Part shown: positions 32,719 through 41,269 of the stretch, piece by piece
How positions within the stretch are numbered: position 1 is the stretch's first letter
Layout: every line of letters starts with the position of its first letter
DNA from: Runella defluvii
GTDB taxonomy: Bacteria; Bacteroidota; Bacteroidia; Cytophagales; Spirosomataceae
Assembly (NCBI RefSeq): GCF_014195535.1
Contig: NZ_JACIBY010000012.1
Location: 1-64,000, forward strand
Length of the DNA stretch: 64,000 nucleotides
Direction: 5' to 3'
Program-made: the position numbers and the translations under genes
Notes under the pieces: generated by a model
What the model was told of the DNA's origin: nothing
Database searches by the model: none
What the model saw: the letters and a program-made list of their open reading frames with translations, nothing else

Positions 32719-32730
32719 TGGCTCATCCGC

Positions 32731-33552
32731 ATGACGAATTTATTTCGGGTACTTACCCTAATTTTTATAGTTTGGTTTCCTTCGGCAGTCAATGCGCAAA
32801 CGAAGGAAGCCAAGCCATTTGTGCTTGGAAAAATTGAGCAGATTCAGTCGGTAGAGTTGGGTGAACAACGCACCTTAAATGTTTATTTGCCCGACGGCTA
32901 TTCTCCCGATTCCGCACTGCGATACCCTGTTATTTATTTGTTGGATGGTTCTGCCGACGAGGATTTTATTCACGTGGCGGGCTTGGTGCAATTTTGTAGT
33001 TTTCCTTGGGTAAATATCTTGCCAAAAACCATCGTCGTGGGGATTGCCAATCGCGACCGTCGTCGAGATTTTACCTTTCCAACGACCGTTGAAAAAGACA
33101 AAAAAGACTTCCCTACTACGGGAGCTTCTGCCAAGTTTATTGCATTTTTAGAAAAAGAAGTTCAGCCATTTGTTGACCAAAATTATAAAACGAACAACAG
33201 TAAAACACTTGTTGGGCAGTCACTTGGAGGTTTGTTAGCCACCGAAATTCTTTTTAAAAAACCGCACCTTTTTAACCAATACGTAATTGTTAGCCCAAGT
33301 CTTTGGTGGGATAAGGAATCGTTGTTGGTCACCAAACGCCAACCGTTGACGTCTTCAACGAAGGTATTTGTTGCGGTCGGAAAAGAAGGGAAAGTGATGG
33401 AAAGCGACGCAAAAAGCTTGTTTGAACTGCTCAAAAAAGACCACAGTAGCTTGCTGAATGCCCTGTACCATTATCTTCCCAACGAAAATCACGCTACTAT
33501 TTACCATCAAGCCTTGTACGAGGCATTTGTGCAGCTTCAAAAAGCGCCTTAA
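32731..33552 (+). CDS. Secreted esterase, IroE/BesA-like alpha/beta hydrolase
   Basis: A 273-residue exported hydrolase: signal peptide VLTLIFIVWFPSAVNAQ, then the putative-esterase (PF00756-type) domain. The YPVIYLLDGSADEDF segment (about 62-76) and the nucleophile elbow VGQSLGGLLA (Ser near 159) are clear, and a His close to the end (NENHATIYH) completes the triad. Relatives hydrolyse siderophore triesters or acyl esters; iron-linked function is not shown by context here. Possibly co-transcribed with tyrA. Confidence 0.83.
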   Translation: MTNLFRVLTLIFIVWFPSAVNAQTKEAKPFVLGKIEQIQSVELGEQRTLNVYLPDGYSPDSALRYPVIYLLDGSADEDFIHVAGLVQFCSFPWVNILPKTIVVGIANRDRRRDFTFPTTVEKDKKDFPTTGASAKFIAFLEKEVQPFVDQNYKTNNSKTLVGQSLGGLLATEILFKKPHLFNQYVIVSPSLWWDKESLLVTKRQPLTSSTKVFVAVGKEGKVMESDAKSLFELLKKDHSSLLNALYHYLPNENHATIYHQALYEAFVQLQKAP

Positions 33553-33630
33553 ATCTGGTACGTGAACTACTCTATACTTCTTTAGCAACTGTTTGTCGTT
33601 GCAAACGGTAAATAAAGTCATAATCTCTCT

Positions 33631-33638
33631 TACATTTG
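33631..33638 (+). promoter_or_regulatory. Bacteroidota -7 box (TACATTTG)
   Basis: TACATTTG fits TAnnTTTG, 53 bases before the acyl-CoA carboxylase start. A TTG at 33599-33601 is too far upstream (29 bases) for the usual spacing. Confidence 0.35.
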
Positions 33639-33690
33639 TGCAGGATTATTCCAAGCTAAACCAAGTAGATGAGTAACAAAATCTTTGACG

Positions 33691-35238
33691 ATGCAAGCCT
33701 CAGATAAAATTCAGATTTTAGACACAAAAAACGAAGAAGCATTGCTCGGTGGCGGTGCCAAGCGCATTGAGCAGCAGCACAAAAAAGGGAAACTTCACGC
33801 CCGTGAGCGCGTAGAGTTGTTGCTCGACCCCGATTCTTTTGAAGAAATTGGGAAGTTTGTCATGCACCGTTGCAAGGATTTTGGCCTCGACAAAGAATAT
33901 TATTTGGGCGACGGCGTCATTACGGGTTATGGTACCATCGATGGGCGTTTGGTCTATGTTTTTGCGCAGGATTTTACGGTTTTTGGAGGTTCTTTGTCCG
34001 AAACTCACGCCGAAAAAATCTGTAAAATCATGGATTTGGCCATGAAAAATGGCGCACCCGTCATCGGTCTCAACGATTCGGGCGGGGCACGTATCCAAGA
34101 AGGCGTGTTGTCGTTGGCAGGTTATGCCGATATTTTTTACAAAAACACCCTCGCTTCGGGCGTCATTCCCCAAATATCGGCCATTATGGGGCCGTGTGCG
34201 GGCGGTGCTGTCTATTCACCAGCCATCACCGACTTCATCATGATGGTAGAAAATACGTCGTACATGTTTGTGACGGGGCCCAACGTGGTAAAAACCGTTA
34301 CCCACGAAGACGTAACTTCGGAAGAATTGGGTGGAGCAATGACGCACGCGTCAAAATCGGGAGTGACGCATTTTGTGAGTGCCAACGAAGTGGAATGTAT
34401 CAGCGATATTCGCCGTTTGTTGAGCTATATGCCTCAAAATTGCGAGGAAGAAGCTCCTGCGTTACCCTACGAAGGTGGCAATGAAAAGCGGGCAAAACTA
34501 GCTACAATTATTCCCGAAAATCCTAACCAACCGTACGATATGCGGGAGGTCATCGGTGAAATTGTTGATGAGGGAAGTTTTTGGGAAGTACATAAATATT
34601 TTGCCGAAAACATCGTCGTAGGCTTTGCTCGCTTGGGTGGTCGTAGCATTGGAATTGTTGCCAATCAGCCCGCCGTGTTAGCAGGTGTTCTCGACATTGA
34701 TTCAAGCACCAAAGGCGCACGTTTTGTGCGTTTCTGCGATAGTTTTAACATTCCGTTGCTCGTACTTGAAGATGTCCCAGGCTTCTTACCTGGTACCGAC
34801 CAAGAGTGGAATGCGATTATTACCAACGGCGCCAAATTGTTGTACGCCTTTTGTGAAGCTACTGTTCCGAGAGTAACGGTTATTACCCGCAAAGCCTACG
34901 GCGGGGCTTACGACGTAATGAACTCAAAGCACATCGGTGCCGACATGAACTACGCTTGGCCAAGCGCCGAAATTGCGGTGATGGGGGCAAGTGGGGCCGC
35001 TGAAATTATCTTCAAAAAAGAAATTGCTGAAGCGGAAGACCCTGCGGCCAAATTGCAGGAAAAAGTCCAAGAATATACCGAAAAATTTGCGAATCCGTAC
35101 CGTGCGGCTCACCGTGGCTACATCGACGAGGTGATTTATCCTGAGCAAACGCGCGAAAAATTGTTGCGCGCCTTCAAAATGCTTGAAAATAAAGTGGCGA
35201 CGCTTCCCAAGAAAAAGCATGGGAATATTCCTTTGTAG
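33691..35238 (+). CDS. Acyl-CoA carboxylase beta subunit (propionyl-CoA type)
   Basis: A 515-residue carboxyltransferase of the crotonase fold, started at ATG 33691. It moves CO2 from biotin to an acyl-CoA, most likely propionyl- or methylmalonyl-CoA. Typical landmarks are [25 protein letters not shown] at the start, [19 protein letters not shown], the two oxyanion Gly pairs ([13 protein letters not shown] near 165 and [10 protein letters not shown] near 433), and the closing [18 protein letters not shown] with KKHGNIPL. The biotin carrier and carboxylase subunits are not nearby. Confidence 0.93.
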   Translation: MQASDKIQILDTKNEEALLGGGAKRIEQQHKKGKLHARERVELLLDPDSFEEIGKFVMHRCKDFGLDKEYYLGDGVITGYGTIDGRLVYVFAQDFTVFGGSLSETHAEKICKIMDLAMKNGAPVIGLNDSGGARIQEGVLSLAGYADIFYKNTLASGVIPQISAIMGPCAGGAVYSPAITDFIMMVENTSYMFVTGPNVVKTVTHEDVTSEELGGAMTHASKSGVTHFVSANEVECISDIRRLLSYMPQNCEEEAPALPYEGGNEKRAKLATIIPENPNQPYDMREVIGEIVDEGSFWEVHKYFAENIVVGFARLGGRSIGIVANQPAVLAGVLDIDSSTKGARFVRFCDSFNIPLLVLEDVPGFLPGTDQEWNAIITNGAKLLYAFCEATVPRVTVITRKAYGGAYDVMNSKHIGADMNYAWPSAEIAVMGASGAAEIIFKKEIAEAEDPAAKLQEKVQEYTEKFANPYRAAHRGYIDEVIYPEQTREKLLRAFKMLENKVATLPKKKHGNIPL

Positions 35239-35248
35239 GACAGCTGCC

Positions 35249-35319
35249 AACCTTCCCGAAAGTTTTGAACTTTCGGGAAGGTTTAAAACTTTCGGAAGGT
35301 TTTGAACTTTCGGGAAGGT
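35249..35319. repeat. CTTTCGGGAAGG hairpin repeats acting as terminator
   Basis: AACCTTCCCGAAAGTT (35249-35264) pairs with 35268-35283 over sixteen bases around a TTG loop, then two more copies of the AACTTTCGGGAAGG half follow. It fills the gap between convergent genes. Confidence 0.82.
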
Positions 35320-35323
35320 GAGC

Positions 35324-36742
35324 CTACTCAAAAAACTGAGCGTGGAAATTCATCATAAAGACTTCATCCGTGGCGCGGGTTACGGCGGTGTAAAGCCAAC
35401 GCACAAACTCACGGTTCAGTTGGTCTTCGGGCAAAAAACCTTGGTTCACAAACACCGCCTTCCACTGCCCACCTTGTGATTTATGACAAGTCAGGGCATA
35501 GGCAAATTTCACTTGTAACGCGTTGAGGTACACGTCCTGACGGATTGCTTCCGTTCGTGCTTTTTTCGTTTTAAGGTATTGGTAATCTTGCGAAACAGCA
35601 TCGTACAGCCGCCGATTTTCTTCTTGACTCAGCGACGGACTTGGGGAGTGTAGTGTATCTAAAAATATTTTTGCTTCAAACGGCGGTTGGTCTTCGTAAT
35701 CAAGCAATTGGAGCTCGACGGTGGCAAAACGGAAACCGTGAACTTCTTCTTCGCGGCGGATTCGTTTTACTTCCACAAAATCCCCATTGGCTAGAAAGCC
35801 TGCGGGGGAGTCTTCGCCTAAAACGGTGTAATTGTTTCGAACAATCATCAGCAAATCGCCCGTATCTAATTCTTCTTCGGCTCCGTTGATTTGCCGCCTT
35901 ACAAACTGATTGAGCTGTACGGCCTCGCGGTTTGAGCGGGTGATAATCGTCACATTTTCACGTCCATATTTATCATACGCATACCGCAAACCATCTTCAA
36001 GGCGGTCGCTGGGCATTTTGTAAAAATCCCGTAAGCCTTTGGTTTGTAGTTGAATAGAAAGGTTTTCTTTGGGCAACGAGTCCCGCAAGCGCGTCGCATT
36101 GTGAAGAATGCCAGAATCTTGCCCTTGGCGGGTCACCTCGGTCAGTTCTTGTTCATAGACGCTCATGTAATAGGCGGCTTCGAGCACCGACTTATCGAGG
36201 GCAGGGCTTATGTCTTTGTTGACAGGAGGGAGCTGTGCCACATCCCCCACAATCAGCATTTTGTTGCCAATTCCCTCAAAAACGTATTCTACTAAGTCCG
36301 ACAGCAACCCGCGCGAGCCAAACTCCGCTTCGTCCGAAATCATGGAAGCTTCATCGACGATAAAGAGCGTGTCGCGGTGTTTGTTGGATTGTAATTCAAA
36401 GTGCAAAGCGCCAGTATAAGCATCTGCTACCTGGCGATAAATTTTTTTGTGAATGGTCAACGCTTTTTTGCGCGAGTAATTGGCCATTACTTTGGCGGCT
36501 CGGCCAGTGGGCGCAAGCAAAACTGTCTTAAATCCAAATTTGGGAATTACTTTGATGAGGGTGCTAATCAGTGTCGTTTTACCCGTACCCGCATACCCTT
36601 TCAGCAAAAAACAATCACGTAGGTTTTCATCTTCCAAAAATTCGGCTATTTTTAGGAAAAAATGTTCTTGTCCAGCAGTGGGCTCGTGCGGAAAACTCTT
36701 TTTGAGTAAGTCAGACGGCGAAGGAGGCGATGTTTCTTTCAT
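35324..36742 (-). CDS. RecD/Pif1-like DNA helicase
   Basis: A 472-residue SF1 helicase, started at ATG 36742. Walker A LKGYAGTGKTT (about 48-58), motif Ia LLAPTGRAAKVM, Walker B LFIVDEASMISDE (about 126-138), motif III GDVAQLPPV, and the UvrD-like C-terminal part with YALTCHKSQGGQWKAVFV and LYTAVTRA. This stand-alone form resembles the ATP-dependent RecD-like helicase (RecD2/Dda class) rather than RecBCD RecD; no recB or recC is near. It likely unwinds DNA in repair or replication restart. Confidence 0.88.
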   Translation of the reverse strand: MKETSPPSPSDLLKKSFPHEPTAGQEHFFLKIAEFLEDENLRDCFLLKGYAGTGKTTLISTLIKVIPKFGFKTVLLAPTGRAAKVMANYSRKKALTIHKKIYRQVADAYTGALHFELQSNKHRDTLFIVDEASMISDEAEFGSRGLLSDLVEYVFEGIGNKMLIVGDVAQLPPVNKDISPALDKSVLEAAYYMSVYEQELTEVTRQGQDSGILHNATRLRDSLPKENLSIQLQTKGLRDFYKMPSDRLEDGLRYAYDKYGRENVTIITRSNREAVQLNQFVRRQINGAEEELDTGDLLMIVRNNYTVLGEDSPAGFLANGDFVEVKRIRREEEVHGFRFATVELQLLDYEDQPPFEAKIFLDTLHSPSPSLSQEENRRLYDAVSQDYQYLKTKKARTEAIRQDVYLNALQVKFAYALTCHKSQGGQWKAVFVNQGFLPEDQLNREFVRWLYTAVTRATDEVFMMNFHAQFFE

Positions 36743-36921
36743 GTATCCAAAACTACGGCAGGAATGCAAAATTCACAACCATTTAAAATTATTCCCAACT
36801 AAAAGTTGCCATTATAAAAGAAAAAAAACTATTTTGATGCCAATAACGCGTTCAAAATGGAAACGCCACCTTGTAAAACCCGTAGTTAATCTTTTATAAA
36901 TCCTATAACTTAACCTTCCAA

Positions 36922-37359
36922 ATGAACATTAAAAATGTACTTCGCGACAAGTCTCGCAATGCGATTTTCTCAGTAACCTCCGAAACAACCGTGTATGAAG
37001 CGCTTCAACAAATGGCTGAAAAAAACATTGGAGCGGTATTGGTCATCGACGAGGGAAATCTTACAGGGATTTTTTCGGAGCGGGATTATGCCCGTAAAGG
37101 AATTTTGCAAGGCCGCTCGTCCCAAAGCACCCTAATCAAGGACGTGATGACCTCAAAACTAATTACAGTGAGCTCCGAACAAAAGTTGGAAGAGGCCATG
37201 TTGATTATGTCAGAAAAGCACATTCGCCACTTGCCTGTGGTAGATGAGGGCGAGCTGATTGGAATTATTTCTATCAACGACGTTGTTTCAAGTATCATCA
37301 AGGACCAAAAAGCGCGCATCCAATCGCTCGAAAGCTATATTTCGGGTAGCCCATATTAA
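36922..37359 (+). CDS. Tandem CBS-domain protein
   Basis: A 145-residue protein with two CBS motifs (about 10-60 and 75-130): NAIFSVTSETTVYEALQQMAEKNIGAVLVIDEG, and LITVSSEQKLEEAMLIMSEKHIRHLPVVDEGELIGIISINDVV, in each the usual strand-helix pattern and the final Ile-Ser/Thr region of an adenosyl-nucleotide site. Single-domain CBS pairs usually sense AMP/ATP or act as regulatory partners; none is named by context. Single gene. Confidence 0.88.
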   Translation: MNIKNVLRDKSRNAIFSVTSETTVYEALQQMAEKNIGAVLVIDEGNLTGIFSERDYARKGILQGRSSQSTLIKDVMTSKLITVSSEQKLEEAMLIMSEKHIRHLPVVDEGELIGIISINDVVSSIIKDQKARIQSLESYISGSPY

Positions 37360-37367
37360 TATATGCG

Positions 37368-37375
37368 TATCTTTG
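37368..37375 (+). promoter_or_regulatory. Bacteroidota -7 box (TATCTTTG)
   Basis: TATCTTTG, 35 bases before the TTG start of the NUDIX gene and just after the CBS gene; it probably drives the NUDIX-DUF3822-coaD operon. Confidence 0.45.
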
Positions 37376-37410
37376 CAGCCTTGTAAGAAAACCATAACTG
37401 TTTTCAACCG

Positions 37411-37953
37411 TTGGAAAAGGCGAGAGAAGAAGTAGCACGACTTTATGGAAACCGACTTCGCATACGTGTTTGCGGGGTGTGTATCCAACATAATAAAATA
37501 TTGATGTTGAGTCACCGTGGTATCGGGAATACCGATGTTTTTTGGTGTCCGCCTGGGGGAGGTATCCAATTTGAGGAATCAACCTTAGAAGCCCTACAGC
37601 GTGAGTTTGTGGAAGAAACAGGCTTAGAGGTGGAAGTAGGGAATTTGTTGTTTGTCAACGAATTTATGCAACCACCTCTACACGCGTTGGAATTATTTTT
37701 TGAAGTGAAAGTGGTCGGTGGACAACAGCACCTTGGAAGTGACCCCGAAATGACCGATGCCAACCAAATCATTCAAGAAATGAAATGGATGAGTATCGAA
37801 GACATAAAAAAATATCCTGCGAACGAAGTTCATGCCATGTTTAAGTATTGCGACTCGCTGGAAGCTATTTATGACTTAAAAGGGTACTTAGGACACGTCC
37901 CTGCCGAAATGCACGAAGAACGTAGCACAAGACAAATCGTATTTCAAAACTGA
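37411..37953 (+). CDS. NUDIX hydrolase
   Basis: A 180-residue NUDIX-fold pyrophosphatase. The NUDIX box is complete: GGGIQFEESTLEALQREFVEETGLEV with the REFVEE core (about 50-75). The start is TTG at 37411, chosen since the conserved strand RLRIRVCGVCIQHNKILML needs upstream residues and no in-frame ATG precedes it. Substrate unknown; nucleotide sugars, dNTPs or coenzymes are possible. It is the first gene of a tight operon, its stop overlapping the DUF3822 start by one base (TGATG). Confidence 0.85.
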   Translation: MEKAREEVARLYGNRLRIRVCGVCIQHNKILMLSHRGIGNTDVFWCPPGGGIQFEESTLEALQREFVEETGLEVEVGNLLFVNEFMQPPLHALELFFEVKVVGGQQHLGSDPEMTDANQIIQEMKWMSIEDIKKYPANEVHAMFKYCDSLEAIYDLKGYLGHVPAEMHEERSTRQIVFQN

Positions 37954-38858
37954 TGATTGGTACGCAAGTGGCTATTACTCCATTGTTGGAGATCAAAGAC
38001 CCTTCTTTCAACCCCGATAAGTGCGCCGAGTACGAATTGATGCTGGAATTGGGAGTTGAACGTTTTCGGTTTTTTGTATTAGAAAGCAAAACCAAGCACG
38101 TTCTGTGTTTGGAAGATTATTCTATTGGCGGACTCCCCATGGAAAATAAATGGGTGGTTTGGCTAAAACAATTGTACGAAGAGCACCCATTTTTGAACAG
38201 TAACCTTTGGAAGAACGTATCTGTGTGTTTCAATACACCTTCATTTACCTTAATTCCCGACGTCTTTTTTAGAAAAGAATATGCCAATAGTTACTTGGGA
38301 TTGGTGCAAGGGGAGGTGCCTGAAGGGGAACATTTGTTGCACCACGAGGTTCGTAAACTTGGTGCGCGCAATGTGTTTATGGTAGAAAAAGAAATCTGGG
38401 AATGGTTTCTGACAACTTATACGCAACACGTGCCTCATTTTATTCACCAAACGAGCGCGCTTATTGAAGGAACGCTCAGCTTGGCGTCGGTAGAAAAAAC
38501 ACGGACTTTGCTGACCTGTTATTTTGAGGACGACTTTGTGACGTTGACAGTTGCAAAAGCAGATAAGTTGCTGTTTTGTAATAAGTTTGGTTACAAATCG
38601 GCCAACGATATGGGGTATTTTGTGATGTTCGTACTCGATTCTCTCGGCCTTGCGCAAGAAAATGTGCTTTGTAACATCTACGGCGAAACAACCCCGTACT
38701 CAGAAGATTATCAATTGCTCCAGAAGTTTTTGCCTTATCTTCAATTAGGTAAAAATCCGACGGGTTTCTTATTGAAAGAAGTTTTTGAAGACCTGCCCGA
38801 ACACCGTTATTTTAGCCTTTACAACGTTTATTTTGCAACCCAACCTCCCAAAAAATGA
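37953..38858 (+). CDS. DUF3822 family protein
   Basis: A 301-residue protein of the DUF3822 family, which has an actin/HSP70-like (ASKHA) fold by family knowledge. It is common in Bacteroidota and usually lies next to coaD, as here. Segments that support it are YELMLELGVERFRFFVLE near the N-terminus and HQTSALIEGTLSL in the middle. It starts in a TGATG overlap with the NUDIX gene and ends in an ATGA overlap with coaD, so the three genes are translationally coupled. Its molecular function is unknown. Confidence 0.8.
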   Translation: MIGTQVAITPLLEIKDPSFNPDKCAEYELMLELGVERFRFFVLESKTKHVLCLEDYSIGGLPMENKWVVWLKQLYEEHPFLNSNLWKNVSVCFNTPSFTLIPDVFFRKEYANSYLGLVQGEVPEGEHLLHHEVRKLGARNVFMVEKEIWEWFLTTYTQHVPHFIHQTSALIEGTLSLASVEKTRTLLTCYFEDDFVTLTVAKADKLLFCNKFGYKSANDMGYFVMFVLDSLGLAQENVLCNIYGETTPYSEDYQLLQKFLPYLQLGKNPTGFLLKEVFEDLPEHRYFSLYNVYFATQPPKK

Positions 38859-39325
38859 CAGATCGCATCGCTCTTTTTCCTGGATCATTTGACCCATTTA
38901 CTAAAGGCCATGAAGACATTGTCTTGCGGGGGCTTAATCTGTTTGACCAGATTATCGTCGGAATTGGACATAACTCTAACAAAAAGAGGTATTTCTCCCT
39001 GGAGGCTATGCAAGGGCTGATTGAAAAAACCTTTGAAGCTTTTCCGCAAGTAAGTGTTGTTACTTATGATGATTTGACAGCCAATATGGCACGCTCGCTT
39101 GGGGCTCGGTTTTTGGTAAGAGGTTTGCGAAACACCACGGATTTTGAATACGAAAATAGCATTTCACAAGTAAACCGCCACGTGTACCCCGACGTAGAAA
39201 CGGTATTTTTGATTACGTCGCCCCATTTAGCCCCCATCAGTTCGACGATTATTCGCGAACTACACAAATACGGACATAATGTAGATGAGTATCTGCCTTA
39301 TCAATTGTCAGAAGTTACCATTTAG
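38855..39325 (+). CDS. coaD: Phosphopantetheine adenylyltransferase
   Basis: A 156-residue enzyme of coenzyme A synthesis: 4'-phosphopantetheine plus ATP gives dephospho-CoA. Class motifs are ALFPGSFDPFTKGHEDIV (the T/HxGH region), NSNKKRYFSLEAM, FLVRGLRNTTDFEYE with its substrate Arg, and LAPISSTIIRELHKYG. Its 3' end overlaps the convergent DUF983 gene by 11 bases, an arrangement without room for a terminator. Confidence 0.94.
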   Translation: MTDRIALFPGSFDPFTKGHEDIVLRGLNLFDQIIVGIGHNSNKKRYFSLEAMQGLIEKTFEAFPQVSVVTYDDLTANMARSLGARFLVRGLRNTTDFEYENSISQVNRHVYPDVETVFLITSPHLAPISSTIIRELHKYGHNVDEYLPYQLSEVTI

Positions 39326-39728
39326 GTACGTTACGGTGCGGATTTTTAGGTGCTTCTGGGTCATAGCTGACAAAAATATTAATCCAAAGCAATCGACCCC
39401 AACGAAAAAAAAGTGGTTGTGAAATGATAATGACGGGGATTAATACGCCCAAAACGTAAAAAATGTTCATTTCCCACATTACTACACAAGTAACAAACAC
39501 TGCCGCAATCAGTGCGGTATAAAGCGCGTAGCTGCCGTACATCCCTCCAAAATAAAAGCCAGGTTCCCGCTCGAAAGGCTCGTTGCAGACTTCGCAGTGG
39601 TCGTTCATTTTGTCGAAGTCTTTAAAATTGAACGGATTATCGTTTTTAAAAAAAGCACCCTCGTGGCAATGCGGGCATTTGTTGCCAAAAATACTGTACA
39701 GTTTGGTTCCTTTTAACATAAGTGGCAT
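39315..39728 (-). CDS. DUF983 membrane protein with zinc ribbon
   Basis: A 137-residue protein. It opens with two Cys pairs, NKCPHCHEG (about 16-24) and DHCEVCNEP (about 42-50), a likely zinc ribbon, followed by two hydrophobic helices (YGSYALYTALIAAVFVTCVVMW and FYVLGVLIPVIIISQPLFF in pieces). This is the DUF983 layout, found near cytochrome oxidase genes in some species; no oxidase is nearby here. Function unknown. The gene converges with and overlaps coaD. Confidence 0.85.
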   Translation of the reverse strand: MPLMLKGTKLYSIFGNKCPHCHEGAFFKNDNPFNFKDFDKMNDHCEVCNEPFEREPGFYFGGMYGSYALYTALIAAVFVTCVVMWEMNIFYVLGVLIPVIIISQPLFFRWGRLLWINIFVSYDPEAPKNPHRNVPKW

Positions 39729-39764
39729 CGTTACTGCCCAAAAGTACGCCTTTTTTACTACAAC

Positions 39765-40508
39765 TTACAGCAAACTGCCGTTGAGTAGCCCTTTTTCAAG
39801 CGCAACCCCAAATGCCTTCGACCGAAGGGCGTCGGACGCTTGTCCCCAATCACGCAGGTTGTGCGCGTTACTGCCCAAAAAGTCCACGAGCCCTTCATTG
39901 ATGAGCCGTTCGGCTAGGAGGCGAGTCGCGGGATGATTCGATTGCCAAGCCCCAAGATTTACCTGAAAAAGAACGCCACTTCGATGTAGTCGAAGCACTT
40001 GGTTAAAATCTTGTTGCAAATAGTAATAACGCTCGGGATGGGCTAAAACGGGCGTCAGTTGCTGTTTTTGTATGAGTGAAATGGCATCATTTAAGAACGA
40101 CGGAAGTCCCACAATGCCAGTTTCAAAGAGTAAGTAGTTGTTGGCAATCGTTAAAAGTGGTTGTTGGGTGTCAAGAAGTGATAAAAAAGAAACATCAAGG
40201 TAATATTCGGCCGCTACTTCTAGCTCAATTGGGATACATCGGCGAATGAGGGCGTGGTTGAGTACCTTTTTGGCAATTTGAATATCTTCAAAACTGTTTG
40301 GGTAATAGTCGCCCATGATGTGGGGAGTGGCAATGACTTTACGAATACCTTTGGAAGCCATTTCATGCAACAAAATAAGCGCGTCTTCGAGGGTTTCGGG
40401 GCCATTGTCTAACTTTGGCAGTACGTGCGCGTGCATATCTACCGTAAAAGCAGAAGAACGTGGGATGGTGTCGGGCGTTCGGTTGCGCTTTAAAAATGAG
40501 AATGGCAT
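39765..40508 (-). CDS. CpsB/YwqE-like PHP-family tyrosine phosphatase
   Basis: A 247-residue manganese-dependent PHP phosphatase that removes phosphate from tyrosine kinases controlling exopolysaccharide. Metal motifs are VDMHAHVLPKLDNGP (about 24-38), ATPH near 60, VLAHPERY near 157 and GSNAHN near 211. In usual members these read DDG and GSDAHN; here Asn replaces Asp at both positions, so activity may differ. rfbC on the same strand just upstream suggests a surface-sugar theme. Confidence 0.8.
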   Translation of the reverse strand: MPFSFLKRNRTPDTIPRSSAFTVDMHAHVLPKLDNGPETLEDALILLHEMASKGIRKVIATPHIMGDYYPNSFEDIQIAKKVLNHALIRRCIPIELEVAAEYYLDVSFLSLLDTQQPLLTIANNYLLFETGIVGLPSFLNDAISLIQKQQLTPVLAHPERYYYLQQDFNQVLRLHRSGVLFQVNLGAWQSNHPATRLLAERLINEGLVDFLGSNAHNLRDWGQASDALRSKAFGVALEKGLLNGSLL

Positions 40509-40687
40509 AAACGAATCAAATCATGGAAAATCTATATGCTTTTTAGGTATATAATTCCCATGAATTGTGCCAAACTAGCCCCTGAAAAAAAAATAAATTC
40601 TTTTGCCTTTTAAAACATAAATACGTGCTTTTTTAACTCTTTTGGTACATCAAAAAAAGCAAAGTAAAAAGTGTGGTATGTAAATTG

Positions 40688-41221
40688 CTAAAAGGAAATT
40701 TGGTCAAATTGGGGCAACTCAAGGTCTTTTGGGGAGACAATAGGGTTCGTTACTTGCCAGTCGATATTGAGCGTAGGGTCATTCCACAGAATACCTCCTT
40801 CGGCGGCTTTATTATAGAGATTGGTACATTTATAAATAAATACCGAATCCTCTAAAGCGACAAATCCGTGGGCGAAACCTTCGGGTACATAAAATAGGTT
40901 TCCGCGGGTTGCGTCAAGCTCAACGGCCTCGTATTGACCAAAGGTGGGGGAGTTGGGGCGGATATCAACGGCAAAATCTAACACACGACCCATGACAACC
41001 CGAACCAATTTTCCTTGGGCGTGCGGCTCGCGTTGAAAATGTAAACCACGTACTACCCCTTTTTTGGAAAAAGACTGGTTATCTTGCACAAAATGAGTGG
41101 GCAATCCGTGGGCCTCGAATGCTTGCTTATTGTAAGTCTCAAAAAAATACCCTCTTTCATCTTTATAAACCGTTGGTATAATTTCTAGCAATCCTTCGAG
41201 CGATTTTTTGATAACTTGCAT
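40688..41221 (-). CDS. rfbC: dTDP-4-dehydrorhamnose 3,5-epimerase
   Basis: A 177-residue cupin epimerase, started at ATG 41221 (MQVIKKSLEGLLEIIPTVYKDERGYFFETYN). The catalytic His is in GLHFQ (about 63) and the catalytic Tyr region in FYVPEGFAHGF near 126. It acts in dTDP-L-rhamnose synthesis with RfbA, B and D, which are absent here. An additional 27 upstream residues in frame would overlap the divergent kinase gene and are not conserved. Single gene. Confidence 0.92.
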   Translation of the reverse strand: MQVIKKSLEGLLEIIPTVYKDERGYFFETYNKQAFEAHGLPTHFVQDNQSFSKKGVVRGLHFQREPHAQGKLVRVVMGRVLDFAVDIRPNSPTFGQYEAVELDATRGNLFYVPEGFAHGFVALEDSVFIYKCTNLYNKAAEGGILWNDPTLNIDWQVTNPIVSPKDLELPQFDQISF

Positions 41222-41269
41222 AGGTGAGTTAAGATTGAAAACTTCGACAAAATTAGATAAATTGAACGA

